The notes below the pieces were generated by a model. The model was not told the origin of the DNA. It saw only the letters and a program-made list of their open reading frames with translations, and searched no databases. Source: Zelopaecilomyces penicillatus (Eukaryota; Ascomycota; Sordariomycetes; Hypocreales; Pseudodiploosporaceae). Taken from it: a DNA stretch of 64,000 bases. Numbering within the stretch: position 1 is the first letter of the stretch; each line of letters starts with the position of its first letter. The DNA lies in NCBI GenBank assembly GCA_005765155.1, contig VCCP01000001.1, positions 1,798,001 through 1,862,000 of the forward strand. Direction: 5' to 3'. This document shows, piece by piece, positions 1 through 11,409 of this stretch. Made by a program: the position numbers and the translations under genes.

Positions 1-551
1 CCATGTATGTCAACGAGGGCGATGACGAATTCGACCAAGATGAAGATGAGGCATTCTATGCCCGGGAGCGTGAAATCGCCACTCGGGCCGCTAAAGCCGC
101 TCAGTCTACATCGGAGTTCCTTGTTCCTGCACTAAAAAAGCGCAAAGCTCGCGCTTCGTTGGAAGTCGACAGCGAGGAAGAAGGACAAGAAGATGACGAT
201 GATGCTGATAGTGACAAGCATGATGATGATAATGATGACGCTACCAGTGATGATGGTGTGGGCGGTAGTGAAACGGAGGACACCTCGTCAGGCGCAAATA
301 AGGGAGAGAGCAGGAAAAAGAGGAGGTTGAGTGTTGAGGACGAGGAAAATGATGCGGTCTCTCAAGAAGGGAGGGATGGGTTGGAGGCAGACATAGATAT
401 GGATGATGATGCTCCTAGGCTTGAAAAGAGTTCTGCGCCTAAACCAGGGGTCTTGGATGAGGATGAGGACGCTGACGACGCCCCCATTATAATGGCAAGG
501 CGGCCTAGGGTCAGAGGTGGTTTCATCATGGAAAGTGACGACGATGACTAG
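1..551 (+). CDS. TOF1: Probable TOF1/Timeless-family replication fork protein, C-terminal part (5' end outside window)
   Basis: The reading frame is open from the window edge to a TAG at 549-551. Only about 182 C-terminal residues are visible. They are extremely acidic (long Asp/Glu runs), with basic KKRK and RKKRR patches that resemble nuclear localisation signals, and end in RVRGGFIMESDDDD. The opening part has a DEDEAFYARERE segment. Acidic linkers of this kind, followed by a short RxRxGF-acidic terminus, are what I recall of fungal TOF1 tails. TOF1 works with CSM3 to stabilise stalled replication forks and restrain the helicase. The conserved Timeless domain lies outside the window, so the family call rests on the tail alone. 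Another acidic nuclear protein, such as a chromatin or ribosome-assembly factor, is possible. The gene converges on BOR1, whose stop lies 430 bp away. Confidence 0.5.
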   Translation, partial: MYVNEGDDEFDQDEDEAFYAREREIATRAAKAAQSTSEFLVPALKKRKARASLEVDSEEEGQEDDDDADSDKHDDDNDDATSDDGVGGSETEDTSSGANKGESRKKRRLSVEDEENDAVSQEGRDGLEADIDMDDDAPRLEKSSAPKPGVLDEDEDADDAPIIMARRPRVRGGFIMESDDDD

Positions 552-982
552 GAAGATATCATTATAATTATAGAAGCATGGGCGAATGGAGTCTGCACTG
601 CTTGAATATGGGGTACTGGATTACGACGTTTTGGATGGGCAATGGACCTATCATGTCCATTATATTCATTATCAGGAAAGCGGATAAAAACGGTGGGGTA
701 TTTTAGCAATGTGCAAATCAATATGAACTTATTACACTGATCACAGCTTTATGGCAAAAACCATCTTGTGCTATCATACAAGTGGCCTGTTTTCGGCGAT
801 GAAGTGCTCATCACTATGAAATCTTTTGTCTCGATGAACATCAATGCAAGATCTATGTGCAGTATGTATCTCTATATATCTCTATACAGCAGCTTTTGAA
901 CCAAAAAGGGAATGCTATAAACAGCAACTAACCAGCATTGGCTTGTTCATTACGTCCGTACTTTTTCCCGCTCACCGGCTCA
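552..982. other. Intergenic, convergent 3' regions of TOF1 and BOR1
   Basis: This 430-bp stretch between two stop codons holds no convincing gene. It is AT-rich and presumably contains both 3' UTRs and poly(A) sites. Confidence 0.6.
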
Positions 983-3353
983 TTAATGTGAACTACCTTT
1001 CCTCACGTGGCTTGACCTCCGGTCAACACTTCTTCTCCGAGTAGCCGTGCTCTCTGCACTCTGGATCTGCCCTAATTCCGCTAGATCCTCCTGGCTTTTG
1101 CGCGGACATCCAGGACTGGCGAAAACGCTGTCTTGGTGGTCAGATGGTTGTCGATGAGGATGAACGCCGCGCCGGGATGACGAGTGCGATCTGCTAGCTA
1201 CTAAACTGTTTCTGCCACCAGGTGCTAGGCTCTTCTCTGTTTTGCCGCCCCAGGAACCGCCGATTCCTTCCATAATAAACTCAGAAGCCGTCGGCGCGTC
1301 GAGAGCCTCCAGCTCTTCCAGCGTGAATATCATGGGTAGCAAGAGCGCACGTATGGGGATCAGTGCCACGATGAATACAGGAAAGCCAACCGCGGCAATG
1401 GTCTGTGTGATGGCGAAGGTAGCACCAAAACCAATCAACTCAATGGCTACAAACATCCAGATAGCAGAGCGACGTTTGATGCCATTGAGTGCGACGGTTG
1501 CGGGTGTGAGACTCTTGTCACGGGCGAGGAACATGAGTTTTGCGGTAATACCGTTGGCCTCTAATGCCTGAACACCCATGATAAAGAACAGACCGGCAAG
1601 CACGCCATGAGGAATCAAATGAAGAACAACTAGAAGGGGACCGGACATGGTACCGAGAGTAAGTAGGCCCTGAGCAAGGTTGGAAACACGTTGCTCGACG
1701 ACATGGCTAGCCTCAAAAGTATACCGTCCTTTGTCTTCGCCTGTCTCGTCCAGCTGCTTCACAGGCTTTGTGACACAAAGAGACTCAGTGTGGAAAGGAG
1801 CCTGTGGGATAAGTCCATTAGGAAAAGGTAACCCAAGAATACCAGCAACACCTGTGGTGACTCCAAGTAGGAAAATATCCCAGTGAAAGCCAGCTGGCTT
1901 CCTAAGAGGGAATTCACTTCCTTGAGCAATAAGTGAGGAGACTGTCCAGATATTAGTAAAGGAAATAAAGCAATTGCATCGTGGCCTTAATGTATTCATA
2001 CCATTGTGGTCAAACCAGAAGAGAATTGTGAGAAGGATAGCAAATGGGAAGGCTGTGAATATCTCCTTGGCGGTCAAGTCCCAAAAGTTGACAAGCCAGT
2101 CACGTCCACTGGTAGACCTAAACGCGTTGCTAGTAGGAAGCACCTCCAAATCAATCTTTGACATTCGACCAAAATGGACAAATCCAGTGAGAAAGATGAG
2201 CGTGAGTGGTGTTCCATAGTCCTTTAGGAAGACGCGGACTGGATGTCGAAACAGACTACTTGTTCCCAGCTCGCCGCAAATATATGCCACGATAAGAACG
2301 AGCAAGGCCGCGACCACGGAGAGGTAGAATGCGCTGTCATCGCCTAAGCGCTCCAAAACTTGAATCCCCTTCTGCAAATAAATGAATGCGACGTAGAAGC
2401 CAAAGATGTCGCAGGGGAACCTCGTGACCCATCGGAGCCAGTTGCATGAATTTGTGATGGCAAGAAGCCAATGCAGAATCAAAGACCAACTGAAAAGCAG
2501 TATTAGCGGACGGGGATTCGATGGAAGATGAGTTTGACAGTGTGTGGTGGTGGTGGTGGTGTGGCCCGGAAGAAACTGCTTACATGCCAATCCAAGCCAT
2601 GAATCCAATGTAGTTTACTCCTGTAGGTTTCATTATATCGTAAACGGTGCTATAAAAGTTATTTAGTCAAGACTTCGTTGACTCCTTGGTATGTAGCACA
2701 ATAGGGTGTTACATACTAGTTGAAGACAGTTATGGGACCTAACAGCAAGTGAAAAAGAATTAGTATCATGTTGAACATAGCTGAATTGATGATAGTGGTA
2801 TAACGTACCGGTTACTCCCACTATTACCAGTGGCTGGGCTGCGAAGATAGAGAACACGACAGAGCCGAGGACAGAGGCTAGCAAAACCTCATTGACGCCA
2901 TAGTTGGATCCTGTCTTCTGAAACATATCCAGAGAGAATGCAAGAGCTGGTAGAATGCTATGAATAGTGGTGTCAGTTCTGAGATAGCAACATGTGCCAG
3001 TAAAGATTCGCCCAGTGGAGTGAGCATTCAATGGTATTTAAACCAACCAATGAGGCATTGTTGAATGTAGGGAATTCTTACTTGGCAAAGTACATGTAGA
3101 CAGTTGCAGGCACGACTCGATAATCCCAAGCATCAAGCCAGTCGCTGACGTAAAAGGGACCTCTTCGACGAACATCATTGATCATGCCTTGGAATGGGTG
3201 AACATTCCACCACGCCTCCTTCTGCGCCAAAGGCTCTGTTGTATCCTGCGCACGAGGGGCTTTGCTTTCAGCTGAGAGATTCTTTTCATCTCTCGAGGAC
3301 GTAGGCAACAAAATGCCGTGCCTTTCTTGGTGGTTGCTAGAGCTCGCCATCAT
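983..3353 (-). CDS. BOR1: BOR1-type anion (borate/bicarbonate) transporter, six exons
   Basis: Spliced model on the minus strand: 3353-3082, 2957-2809, 2738-2717, 2649-2584, 2489-2002 and 1941-983, giving 651 residues. All introns are GT-AG and the frame is kept throughout. The protein is a multispanning SLC4-family transporter of the plasma membrane. The fungal members export borate and related anions. Family signatures include FQGMINDVRRR near the N terminus, ANILPALAFSLDMF across the first junction, PITVFNYTVYDIM, FHWDIFLLG, FPNGLIPQAP and IPHGVLAGLFFIMG. About a dozen hydrophobic segments follow a hydrophilic N terminus of about 75 residues. The last 110 residues form a Ser/Arg-rich cytoplasmic tail with a poorly conserved look. 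The start is the first ATG before the conserved N terminus. The third exon is only 22 nt long. Confidence 0.9.
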
Positions 3354-4927
3354 GAGATTTGTTTACGAGTGGCGAGCAGAAACAAAAGCAAGTTTCAAAG
3401 ATCTTCGAGGATCCAAGTCGTTTTTTTAAAAGTAGACAATCAGAAGAAAAACAGATGAAAATGGTGTATTTTGACCAACATAGGCTTGCGCATTCAGACA
3501 GCGTGCGCCAAGTTCGACTGGGCAGCAGGCAGGGTATATCGTCTAATAAAGATGCACCTGATTGCCCATATCTGAGAGTATCTCTCCTGGCCAGACCCTT
3601 CCCTCAGACTGCCCAACAAGAAATCCAGTAGCCTGCAGAACCAGTGGCAAAAGAGGGCAAAATGAGTCAATCGATGAATGCGAAGAAGATATGAAGACGG
3701 CAGATTGGCTATCAATAAAGAGGAAAAGAGTGTGTGAGAGGGTGAGATTGCACAGAGATGGTTCGGATCTGGTCTCCGAGCAAGGGCCTTCTTTCGGTGC
3801 GCTGAATGCGAGTCATCAGTATTACGGATGGAAGCGGTTGACAATGTTGTAGCCCGAACAACGGCAGGGTTTAGCGCTGTCAGAAGCACTGCAGCGGCCG
3901 CCGTTCAGGCCATTTAGCTCTGTGGCTGCCCCCCCCCCCCCCCACGCCCCAAATCTCCAGGTAGGTGGTGCATTGTCACGACAGGGTTTTTGGCCACCTT
4001 GAGGTTTGAGATGAGGTCATGGTTATGATCGTATTCCGTAGTAATAAGTACAGTTATCTGTGTTCTATCTACTTCGGGCAAAACAGGAAAAAGTCAATAA
4101 GGTTAGAGGTAGTATCATTCTAATATATATAGCCAAATTGAAAATTGAACTATCAACAATGTACAAGGACGACATCCCCCAAGTATTTTCCGCCTTCCCC
4201 TTCAGATCTGAGGAAGTGAAATGACGGGGTCTGCTTTACTTTTTTCTCCCCACTATTCTACAGATTGTCCTGCAGGGAACTTTCACAGTGACGCACAAGA
4301 TGCTTACCGACATGGAGGGGGAACTTCGCCAGCCAATCATCACTCAGTTCAATATTGGGACTCGGGAAATATTTCTAGGAAATCAGTCGACTGACTGACT
4401 GACTCCAAGCCAACTCAATTTTTTTGGGTCTATGGTAATGGCGGATACTTTTATGACGAATAAGCTGACGAAAGTGTCAAGTTCACGTATGAAGGTAGAC
4501 CTTATGCGTGTCTGTAACTTGGGGAATCGATTTGTTGTTTTTGACTGCTGGCTGAAGCCAGGCTATCGCTCATATTTGACGTCTGGCCGCATTGGCAAGT
4601 CTACAGTTCTAGTTCCTAAATTTACATGTTACATGAACTCCCCTTCTCCAAAATCTTCCAACATAGCAAAACTTTACACGGGAATGATAATGTCCCCAAT
4701 GCTATAAGGGTTGAGAAGTGATGTGGTCGCACTCATAATCCTGAAGTACGCCAGAAGTCCCGGTTGACTCGACAAGGCGCATGGCAACCGACCCAGACTA
4801 ATCCCCCGATCCCAGACATTAAGCCTCCCCACCCACGATACCCTATTTTGTGTGTCCATGCCCCGCCCCCCCTGCTTGTGTCTCTCAATGTACATGTTCT
4901 GTGTACCTAGACAGATAAACCAAAAAG
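3354..4927. other. Intergenic between BOR1 5' end and m-AAA protease 3' end
   Basis: About 1.6 kb with no supported gene. It should carry the BOR1 promoter, to the right of 3353, and the 3' UTR of the protease gene. It contains a run of 15 C at 3929-3943 and a short TGAC repeat near 4390. Small ORFs here show no recognisable domain. Confidence 0.55.
3929..3943. repeat. Homopolymer C tract (15 nt)
   Basis: A pure run of 15 cytosines about 575 bp upstream of the BOR1 start codon. Such tracts are length-unstable and error-prone in sequencing. Confidence 0.9.
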
Positions 4928-7690
4928 TTACCTCGACCCAGACGTTGAACCACCTGTAAGACGCCCGAAAGCAGGTGCCGGAGAGGGAGCGTCTGTTGGA
5001 GAATCTGTTTCTGAGGGAAATGGTGGTGGTGAGCTTTCCTCCTTCCCACCTCCAAAGAACTTTTCAAAATCTTCGTTGTCGTCAAAGGGTCGCTTGCCCA
5101 ATAATCGAACCATATCATCCCGTGAAAGAACTTCCTTCTTGAGCAGCTCCTCCGCCACCAGTCCAACTTCTTTCTTCTTCTCAATGAGAAGGTTGCGACA
5201 GCAGGTGTAGGCCTCCTCGACAATCCGGTGTACCTCCTGATCAATCTGCTGCGCTGTTGATTCCGCAAATGGTTTCTGCATCCGGTTCGGATCGTTATCG
5301 AAATGGACTGGTCCAACCTTTTCCGACATGCCCCATTGCGTCACCATACTACGTGCCATCTGTGAAACCTTCTTGAAGTCGTCACTTGCGCCAGTCGTGA
5401 CTGTGGTGAAATGTAGTTCCTCAGAAACTCGGCCTCCCATTGTCATGGCCATACGGTCCATGAGTTGATTGGTGTTCATCAAATAAGCATCCTGGGGCAG
5501 ATACTGGGCGTATCCGAGTGCTCCTTGCCCTCGCGGAATAATAGACACCTTCAGCAACGGGTCCGCATGCTGCAAGTACCAACCACAGATAGCATGACCA
5601 GCTTCATGGTAGGCCACAGTTTTCTTCTCCTCTGGCCTAAGGACCAGGGACTTGCGCTCCAGACCGCCAATGACTCGCTCAATTGCTCGCTCGAAATGCT
5701 CCATCTTCACATCATCTGCATTGCCTCGCGCCGCTACATTCTTTCGTCAGCATTGAAATTGCGGTCTAATAGCAGGGTTGTACATACCAACAAGGGCGGC
5801 TTCGTTGACGACATTGGAGATATCAGCGCCGGAGAATCCAGGTGTCAAGGTGGCAAGTCGACCAACAAGGTGGTCGTGGTTCTCCTTAGTCACAATCTTT
5901 TTGAGATAGACTTTGAAGATCTCCTGTCGTCCACTCATTGTAGGTCGATCAATGTAAATATGCCTGTCAAAGCGACCAGGGCGCATGAGCGCCTTGTCCA
6001 ATATGTCGGCGCGGTTAGTTCCAGCAAGAACAACAACTTGTTCACGAGTGTTGAATCCGTCCATTTCAGTAAGGATTTGGTTGAGGGTAGCTTCTCGCTC
6101 ATCGTTGCCGCCGAATCCCTTGCCGCTGTCCATTCGAGCCCTGCCGATAGCGTCGATTTCATCAATGAAGATGATGCATGGCGCGTTCTTGCGACCTTCG
6201 GCAAACAAATCACGCACTCTTGACGGGCCAACACCGACAAACATCTCCACGAATTCCGAACCACTCACGCTAAAGAATGGCACGCCTGATTCGCCAGCAG
6301 TTGCTTTTGCAAGCAGTGTTTTACCTGTGCCTGGAGGCCCAGCAAGGATAGCGCCTCGCGGAATTTTGGCGCCCAGCTTCTCGAATTTCTCTGGTTGTTT
6401 GAGGAAACTCACAAACTCCATGATCTCTGTTTTGGCTTCCTCCAGACCAGCTACATCATTGAACTTGACTTTGACAGCAGTCTCTGCGTTGAACTTCTTG
6501 GCTTTGCTTTTGCCAAAGTTGAACATGCCGCCACCGCCGCCTCGTCCACCCATAGATTTCTGAGTCCAGACAATCAATCCAATAAACAACAATGTGGGAC
6601 CAAACGCCAAAACAAGGTTGCCCATGGTGCTGCCGCCAGCCTCATAGCTAACAGGTATTCTCTCTGAAGAGGGGATGCCGAGCTGATCCTGGGCTTCTTC
6701 GAGTTTTCGTTCGAATGACTCAACCGATCCTATGGAAAAGACATAACTTCTCTTACCAGTTGAGCCACTGTCAGACATTCCTTGGGCAGCATCGGGGTGT
6801 AGCTCTACTCTCACTTGTGAGCCATTGACAACCACAAGCTTTTGCACAAGGCCTTTGTCTAAGAAAAGCTTCCTCATCTCCTGCCATGTGATCTCCTTCT
6901 CAGCAAAGGGTTTACTCCACGACTCAATGGCCCACAATGTAATACCGAGGATAAGACCCGTCTGAATAGCCTCTGTCCAGGAGGTCTTTTCGGGTTTTGG
7001 TGCCTTGGACCCTTGCTGGTTTGATTTAGACCCACCGGGGGCTGCACCTTGGGCTTGGTTTCCTTCTTCTCCTTTCTCCCCTTCTTTCCCCTCGCTCTGT
7101 TGGGGGTTGTTCTGGTCAAACATGCGATTTTCCTGCTGCTGCTGTACCTCCCACTCTGCCAATCGCTCAGCCATAATGAAAATGCAACGCATGAGTCGTC
7201 CTTTATCCAGTATAGACAGATTGCCAGGCCCTTGGCGCATTTTTTGGAGGAGATCTCGAACCTCTGCCGGTGCACCAGTTTGCTGTAATCCCACGAGAAT
7301 GTCCTTTAATGTCTGTCTCTGGCCTTCTGGAAGGACTTTCTGGAAGGCTTCAAGCTGGGCGATCTCCTCTTTTGTTAAACGAATCCAGCCCTCTGGTAGG
7401 GGCGGCAAGGGCGGTTGAGATGGCCCAGTGCTATTATCCGACTGACTCTTGGCTGGGGCCTCATTTTTCTTGCTTGAGTCCTCTCCGGTTCTATTCTTTC
7501 CCGCCCGTGACTTGTCCTCGGGTGGCTCTGATGAGTAATATCTGGGCCGAATGCCGTACGGAGTCTGGTGTGCTACCGAGGGTATCGATCGTGAGACCAG
7601 CGACAGTCTTTGTGTCCTCTGAAGGGTTGAACTGTGCGAAAACCTTGCCAGCCGTGCCAGCTGGCTTGATTGTCGAAGATATCTTGACAT
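4928..7690 (-). CDS. YTA12: Mitochondrial m-AAA protease subunit (YTA12/AFG3 type, FtsH family)
   Basis: Two exons, 7690-5788 and 5733-4928, encode 902 residues. The junction reads AALVAARGNADDV. This is an ATP-dependent zinc metalloprotease of the inner mitochondrial membrane, facing the matrix. Family members degrade unassembled respiratory subunits and process ribosomal protein MrpL32. Visible features: an Arg/Ser-rich, Asp-poor presequence beginning MSRYLRQSSQLARLARF; two membrane segments (about 240-262 and 370-390), as in m-AAA rather than i-AAA enzymes; Walker A GPPGTGKT near 450; Walker B CIIFIDEIDAIG near 505; and the zinc site HEAGH near 675. The start was set at the ATG opening the presequence because the codons upstream in frame lack an ATG. 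The long N-terminal linker fits YTA12 better than AFG3, but the two cannot be told apart with certainty here. A CACGTG box lies upstream. Confidence 0.92.
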
Positions 7691-8320
7691 GCTGGAAGTC
7701 AGGCTATCGCAAGCTGCGGAACAATCGGAGGTTGTGGAGGATGTAGCACACAAAAGATTTTCGTTTGTTGAGCAGCACCAATCAGGCGCTCAATAGCTCA
7801 GAGAAAATAACGTTGGTAGAAGGTCATCCGAGAGCAATGGGATAGGGAATTCCCAACGCCACCGTGACTTAAGATGATGACACACGAAGATGCGAAGCTT
7901 GCTAATTGCGCCAGTCCTGTACTCTAGTCTCAAAATCAGTGGCGATCACGTGAATTTACAGCCGGTAATCCCGGTCAATTTAAGTCATTTAGGGTAGCCT
8001 AGGCGTGGGCAAACAGTGGAATTGGTTGACAAACACGTTTCTGTGAGCTTCTATGATGCTAACATGTTCTAAATTAATCCCGCTTATGATACACAATACC
8101 TCTAGTGTCTCGCAGTTGAAAGCAAAAGTAGCAGTATTCAGATTCAAGTTTCCAGCCACAAAACCCTTACATGGGTGGAAATTCTACACCAGTACACTAT
8201 GAGCAACATTGCACCCAACTTGTGCGCCCTTTTGTTGTCCGTATTGCTTGGGCAAGCCGAACTACTAGTTATCTTCAACACGTGCAAAAGGACTAAATAT
8301 GCAAACGCCGTTGCCTACAA
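7691..8320. other. Intergenic: m-AAA protease promoter and MTQ1 3' region
   Basis: A 630-bp stretch between two minus-strand genes. The side next to 7690 should hold the protease promoter. It contains a CACGTG palindrome at 7947-7952. No gene is supported. Confidence 0.55.
7947..7952. promoter_or_regulatory. CACGTG E-box upstream of the m-AAA protease gene
   Basis: A perfect CACGTG palindrome, with flanks reading gatCACGTGaa, lies about 260 bp upstream of the protease start. bHLH factors such as Cbf1 bind this core in fungi. Function here is inferred from position only. Confidence 0.3.
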
Positions 8321-9382
8321 TTATACTAAAGAATTAATCACCAATGACATAACCTGACCACTTCCCTTGACTGATATCCTTAGCCGACGTCCCTGATCAT
8401 TTATGATGGACAACGAAGTCTCCTTGTCGTCAATTGCAATCAAATCAGGCCAGTCGCGCCATACCTCAATAGATGCAGTGCGAGAAAGATCATGGCGGAA
8501 GAAATGTTTCAAGACCCGACATGCTTGAGCTTCATCACCAACCTCAAAGAGTACAACCTTTGGGCCAAGCATTGCAGCAAGATCTAGGAGTCTCGCGTAA
8601 TAGATATCCTCATGCGCCCACCGAGGGGGTATATGTAGATTATCGTCAGGCACCAAAGCTAGAATAGGTTCAAACCTGCGAACGGATAACCCCAGCTGAC
8701 CGCGTCCATATTTCCATGTATCCCGAGAGATGTAAGGCGGATTTGATACCATGATATCCCAACGCTTGTCAGCAATTGCTCGAACGTCGCCGCTATTGAA
8801 TATGTCTCCTTTGATTATTCTAAGGCTTTGTCCAGGCGATGGTTGGGAAATATGGCCGGTTTTGATGTTGTGGGTGATGTTCTCATGTGCAAGCTTAACA
8901 GCACTGGCGGAAATATCAACACCAAGAACATTTAGTTGATTGACAGAGCGCTGCAGGGACGAAAACAAGAGCAGAGGAATACAGCCAGTTCCTGTGCAAA
9001 AATCGACGATGTTCAGGCTAGGGCTACTGTTGTGATGATGGCGTCCCGGCAACTTGCCGGCTTTGATGAGGTTTACGAGGTAGCATGTGTACGCCTCCGT
9101 CTCTGGTCTTGGGATAAGAACCCCGGGTCTGCATTTAATTTCCAAAGACCCGAACGGCTGTGAGCCTAGAATGTATTGAAGGGGAACTCCTCGTCCTCGT
9201 CCCCGGCATAGATTGAGAAGCCGGGTTGCCTGGTTTTTGCGGGTCGTTGCGTTGACATACTCTCGGATCCAACGCAACTCATTGATGGCAGATTGTAGGT
9301 CTCTACACGCAGGCAGAAGCGTGACGGCATGAACTGAATGTCGCCGGGCTTTCCGGAAAAGCCATGGTGGGATTCGCGGCAT
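8321..9382 (-). CDS. MTQ1: Mitochondrial release-factor glutamine N5-methyltransferase (HemK/PrmC family)
   Basis: A single uninterrupted frame of 353 residues. The enzyme transfers a methyl group from S-adenosylmethionine to the glutamine of the GGQ motif in peptide-chain release factor. The MTQ1 branch acts on the mitochondrial factor. Visible evidence: the N-terminal helical region with PLQYILGSQPFG and the RPETEAY segment typical of PrmC; the SAM-binding loop VDFCTGTGCIPLLL near residue 120; the acidic GVDISASAV strand end; and the catalytic NPPYIS motif near residue 215. The N terminus is Arg-rich (MPRIPPWLFRKARRHS), compatible with mitochondrial import. The start is the only ATG before the conserved region. 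The gene is divergent from RPB11, with 475 bp between the start codons. Confidence 0.88.
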   Translation of the reverse strand: MPRIPPWLFRKARRHSVHAVTLLPACRDLQSAINELRWIREYVNATTRKNQATRLLNLCRGRGRGVPLQYILGSQPFGSLEIKCRPGVLIPRPETEAYTCYLVNLIKAGKLPGRHHHNSSPSLNIVDFCTGTGCIPLLLFSSLQRSVNQLNVLGVDISASAVKLAHENITHNIKTGHISQPSPGQSLRIIKGDIFNSGDVRAIADKRWDIMVSNPPYISRDTWKYGRGQLGLSVRRFEPILALVPDDNLHIPPRWAHEDIYYARLLDLAAMLGPKVVLFEVGDEAQACRVLKHFFRHDLSRTASIEVWRDWPDLIAIDDKETSLSIINDQGRRLRISVKGSGQVMSLVINSLV

Positions 9383-9857
9383 GGGTTACAATGTCACATG
9401 ACTCAATTGAACAAAACAAAGCTGTCTATTGAGGTGGCCGGCTTGTGCGAGTCTCCATTCTGACAACAAGGGTGATCAATGTGAGAGATGGCGTAGCAAG
9501 TTATTGTTCTCTTGATCATGGGTGGAACAATTGTAGAATGGCTTGAATGGGACTGAATTAGTTAGCCGCCCATTAGCCGTTTTAGGTTTACAGGGGCCCC
9601 ACCCATTTGAAGGTCGCAGGTTCACTGCCTCTCCGTAAATTTTACAAACGACGTGAGCAGCGAACGGGCAAATCATTTTTTGGAGTAACTTGGAAATTCT
9701 TGCTTCTATTATTCAGACTTACTATCTTAATCCGGCTTTTGTGACTGCAAACCGACAAGTGCTGTGACAAGCATACAGTATCATCGCTTGGCCGGTCTAC
9801 GTTGCCTGACTTGCCTCTGAGAACCAGGTGCAGCTGTGGGGTTTATAAGACGCCAAT
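9383..9857. promoter_or_regulatory. Bidirectional promoter region between MTQ1 and RPB11
   Basis: The 475 bp between two divergent start codons must supply both promoters. I found no clear TATA box at a useful distance from either ATG. A TTTATAA at 9842-9848 is too close to the RPB11 ATG to be its TATA box. No further gene is supported. Confidence 0.5.
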
Positions 9858-11067
9858 ATGAACGCGCCAGATCGGTAAGTCAGGAAGTACTTACTTGAAA
9901 TAACTTTGAAGATATACCATCTCTTTTCTGCCGTTCAATACTACCCGACCAACTATGGCTTCTCGTCAGCTGACGCTATGCGTTGGACGAGAAGACATTG
10001 TCTGGACGGCGAAGACTGTCAACTCTGAGCCCAACATGCTGCAGTGCTTGCATATTGCAAACGCAGTGTTTCCTGACCCATAGAGAAACCACTCTCTCAT
10101 GCCTTATTTAAGCTACAAGTGTATGCAAATTCACAATAAGAACTGCCGCCTGGCCTCTCAGTATCACAATGCGATCTTCCCACATATACCGTGTTTAGAT
10201 GCAGGTGCACTTGCTCGCTCCTTCCCGAATGCAAACACGGAGAACCGATAACATGTTAACTCCATCACATATAAAAACCATCATCATGGCCCTCTTGCTA
10301 TCACCTCACCTCACCTCACTTCTAGCAACAAATCATTGCGCATTCCTAACATCCCTCATTGTCATCTTTCAACCTGTTCATTTCCCGCTTATCCCTCTCG
10401 CGCCTCATAAGCTCTTTTCGTCTTGTGACTATATCTCACTTGCAAGAATTAGACATTATGGCGGGATGCAACCCAAAGCACTTCAATCTTCAGGATGACC
10501 CGTTACGTTTCCCTTGTCTACGGGTCTTCGGCTTTCGCCATACTTGCCTTACTCCGACGCTGTTCTGACACATGACTTTTTAGTTTCGAGCTCTTCTTGC
10601 TCAGTGATGGCGAGAAGAAGATTGAAGAGAAGGTGTATTCTGGTAAGGCTCGCATGAGAAAGTAACGGCCTGATTCGACACTGACATTGCATCGCAAAGG
10701 CATGTCCAACACATCAGACTTCGTTTTGAACAAAGAGGACCATACCCTTGGAAACTTGCTCTCTGAGCACATCAAGGCACACCCTAACGTCCTAATGGCT
10801 GGTTATAAGAGTAAATATCCACCTGTTGCCTCATGATTTTAAAAGATGCTGACTTCCTGGCATGCAGTTGGACATCCCAATGTTCCCCAACTCTACATTC
10901 GTGTGCAGACAGATGGCACCATTTCGTCTCGCGATGTCTTCACTTCGGTTTGTGAGAAGCTAATCACCCAATACGAGTCTTTGCATCAGGAGTTTACTCG
11001 CGAATGGGAGCTGAGACGCATCACCAACACGGGTGAGCAGGGCAATCTGCAATCAAACGGACACTAA
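9858..11067 (+). CDS. RPB11: RNA polymerase II subunit RPB11, four exons
   Basis: Exons 9858-9874, 10584-10642, 10700-10810 and 10868-11067 encode 128 residues. RPB11 pairs with RPB3, like the bacterial alpha dimer, in the assembly platform of RNA polymerase II in the nucleus. The spliced N terminus reads MNAPDRFELFLLSDGEKK, which matches the strongly conserved start of yeast RPB11. The dimerisation core follows: NKEDHTLGNLLSEHIKAHPNVLMAGYKIGHPN, interrupted here by one exon junction, then YIRVQTDG. The C-terminal helix ends in a short polar tail. The first exon is only 17 nt and the first intron is 709 nt, far longer than the other introns of this window. The start is supported by conservation and by A at -3. 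Confidence 0.9.
9875..10583 (+). other. Unusually long first intron of RPB11 (709 nt)
   Basis: The intron is bounded by GTAAGT and TTTTTAG. Inside it are a TATA-like ATATAAAA near 10269 and a pyrimidine-rich stretch from about 10300 to 10430, the arrangement of a fungal core promoter. No tRNA is visible, nor a box C/D pair of good quality. Internal ORFs show no domain. Confidence 0.6.
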
Positions 11068-11409
11068 CATGTCAACAACTAGTTGAGCCGTCTCTTGGCT
11101 GTTGGCGTTAGAGGGGGGGGCGACTATGGGGAATCTGGGTTTATTTTGCTATGTCAAGGGGATGGTGCAGTGCAAATCACATTTCCACAAGAAAGGTTAT
11201 GCAGCTGGCGGAGACGCCGTTACTGGTATTTGGCCATCCCACTACTTGTTCATAAGCATATCCTCATAAACAAAGGCAAAGTGGCCTGGCTAGATAAAAC
11301 TATGCAATTAATCCGTCATCAAGGACTATCTGGATCTTGTTTTAACCGCTAAGGTCATTGCCAATACCCAAAGTCCTCAGGAAAGCTATTTCCAAGTAGA
11401 CTATTTGGT
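11068..11409. other. Convergent 3' regions of RPB11 and LSM5
   Basis: About 340 bp between two stop codons. A plus-strand ORF of 89 codons beginning near 11083 has no recognisable features and lies in the expected 3' UTR of RPB11. Confidence 0.5.

Noticed and set aside
5465..6223. 252-codon plus-strand ORF
   Set aside because: It lies wholly antisense to the conserved AAA/protease coding sequence of the m-AAA gene and has no domain of its own.
9600..9660. tRNA-like T-arm (GCAGGTTCACTGC)
   Set aside because: The stem and loop lengths are wrong, and no matching acceptor, D or anticodon arms are found upstream.
10492..10567. Possible box C/D snoRNA in the RPB11 intron
   Set aside because: The AGGATGA / CTGA pair departs from the C-box consensus and the flanks do not form a terminal stem.
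11083..11352. 89-codon ORF just after RPB11
   Set aside because: It has no similarity to the known C terminus of RPB11 and lies in the 3' UTR between convergent genes.
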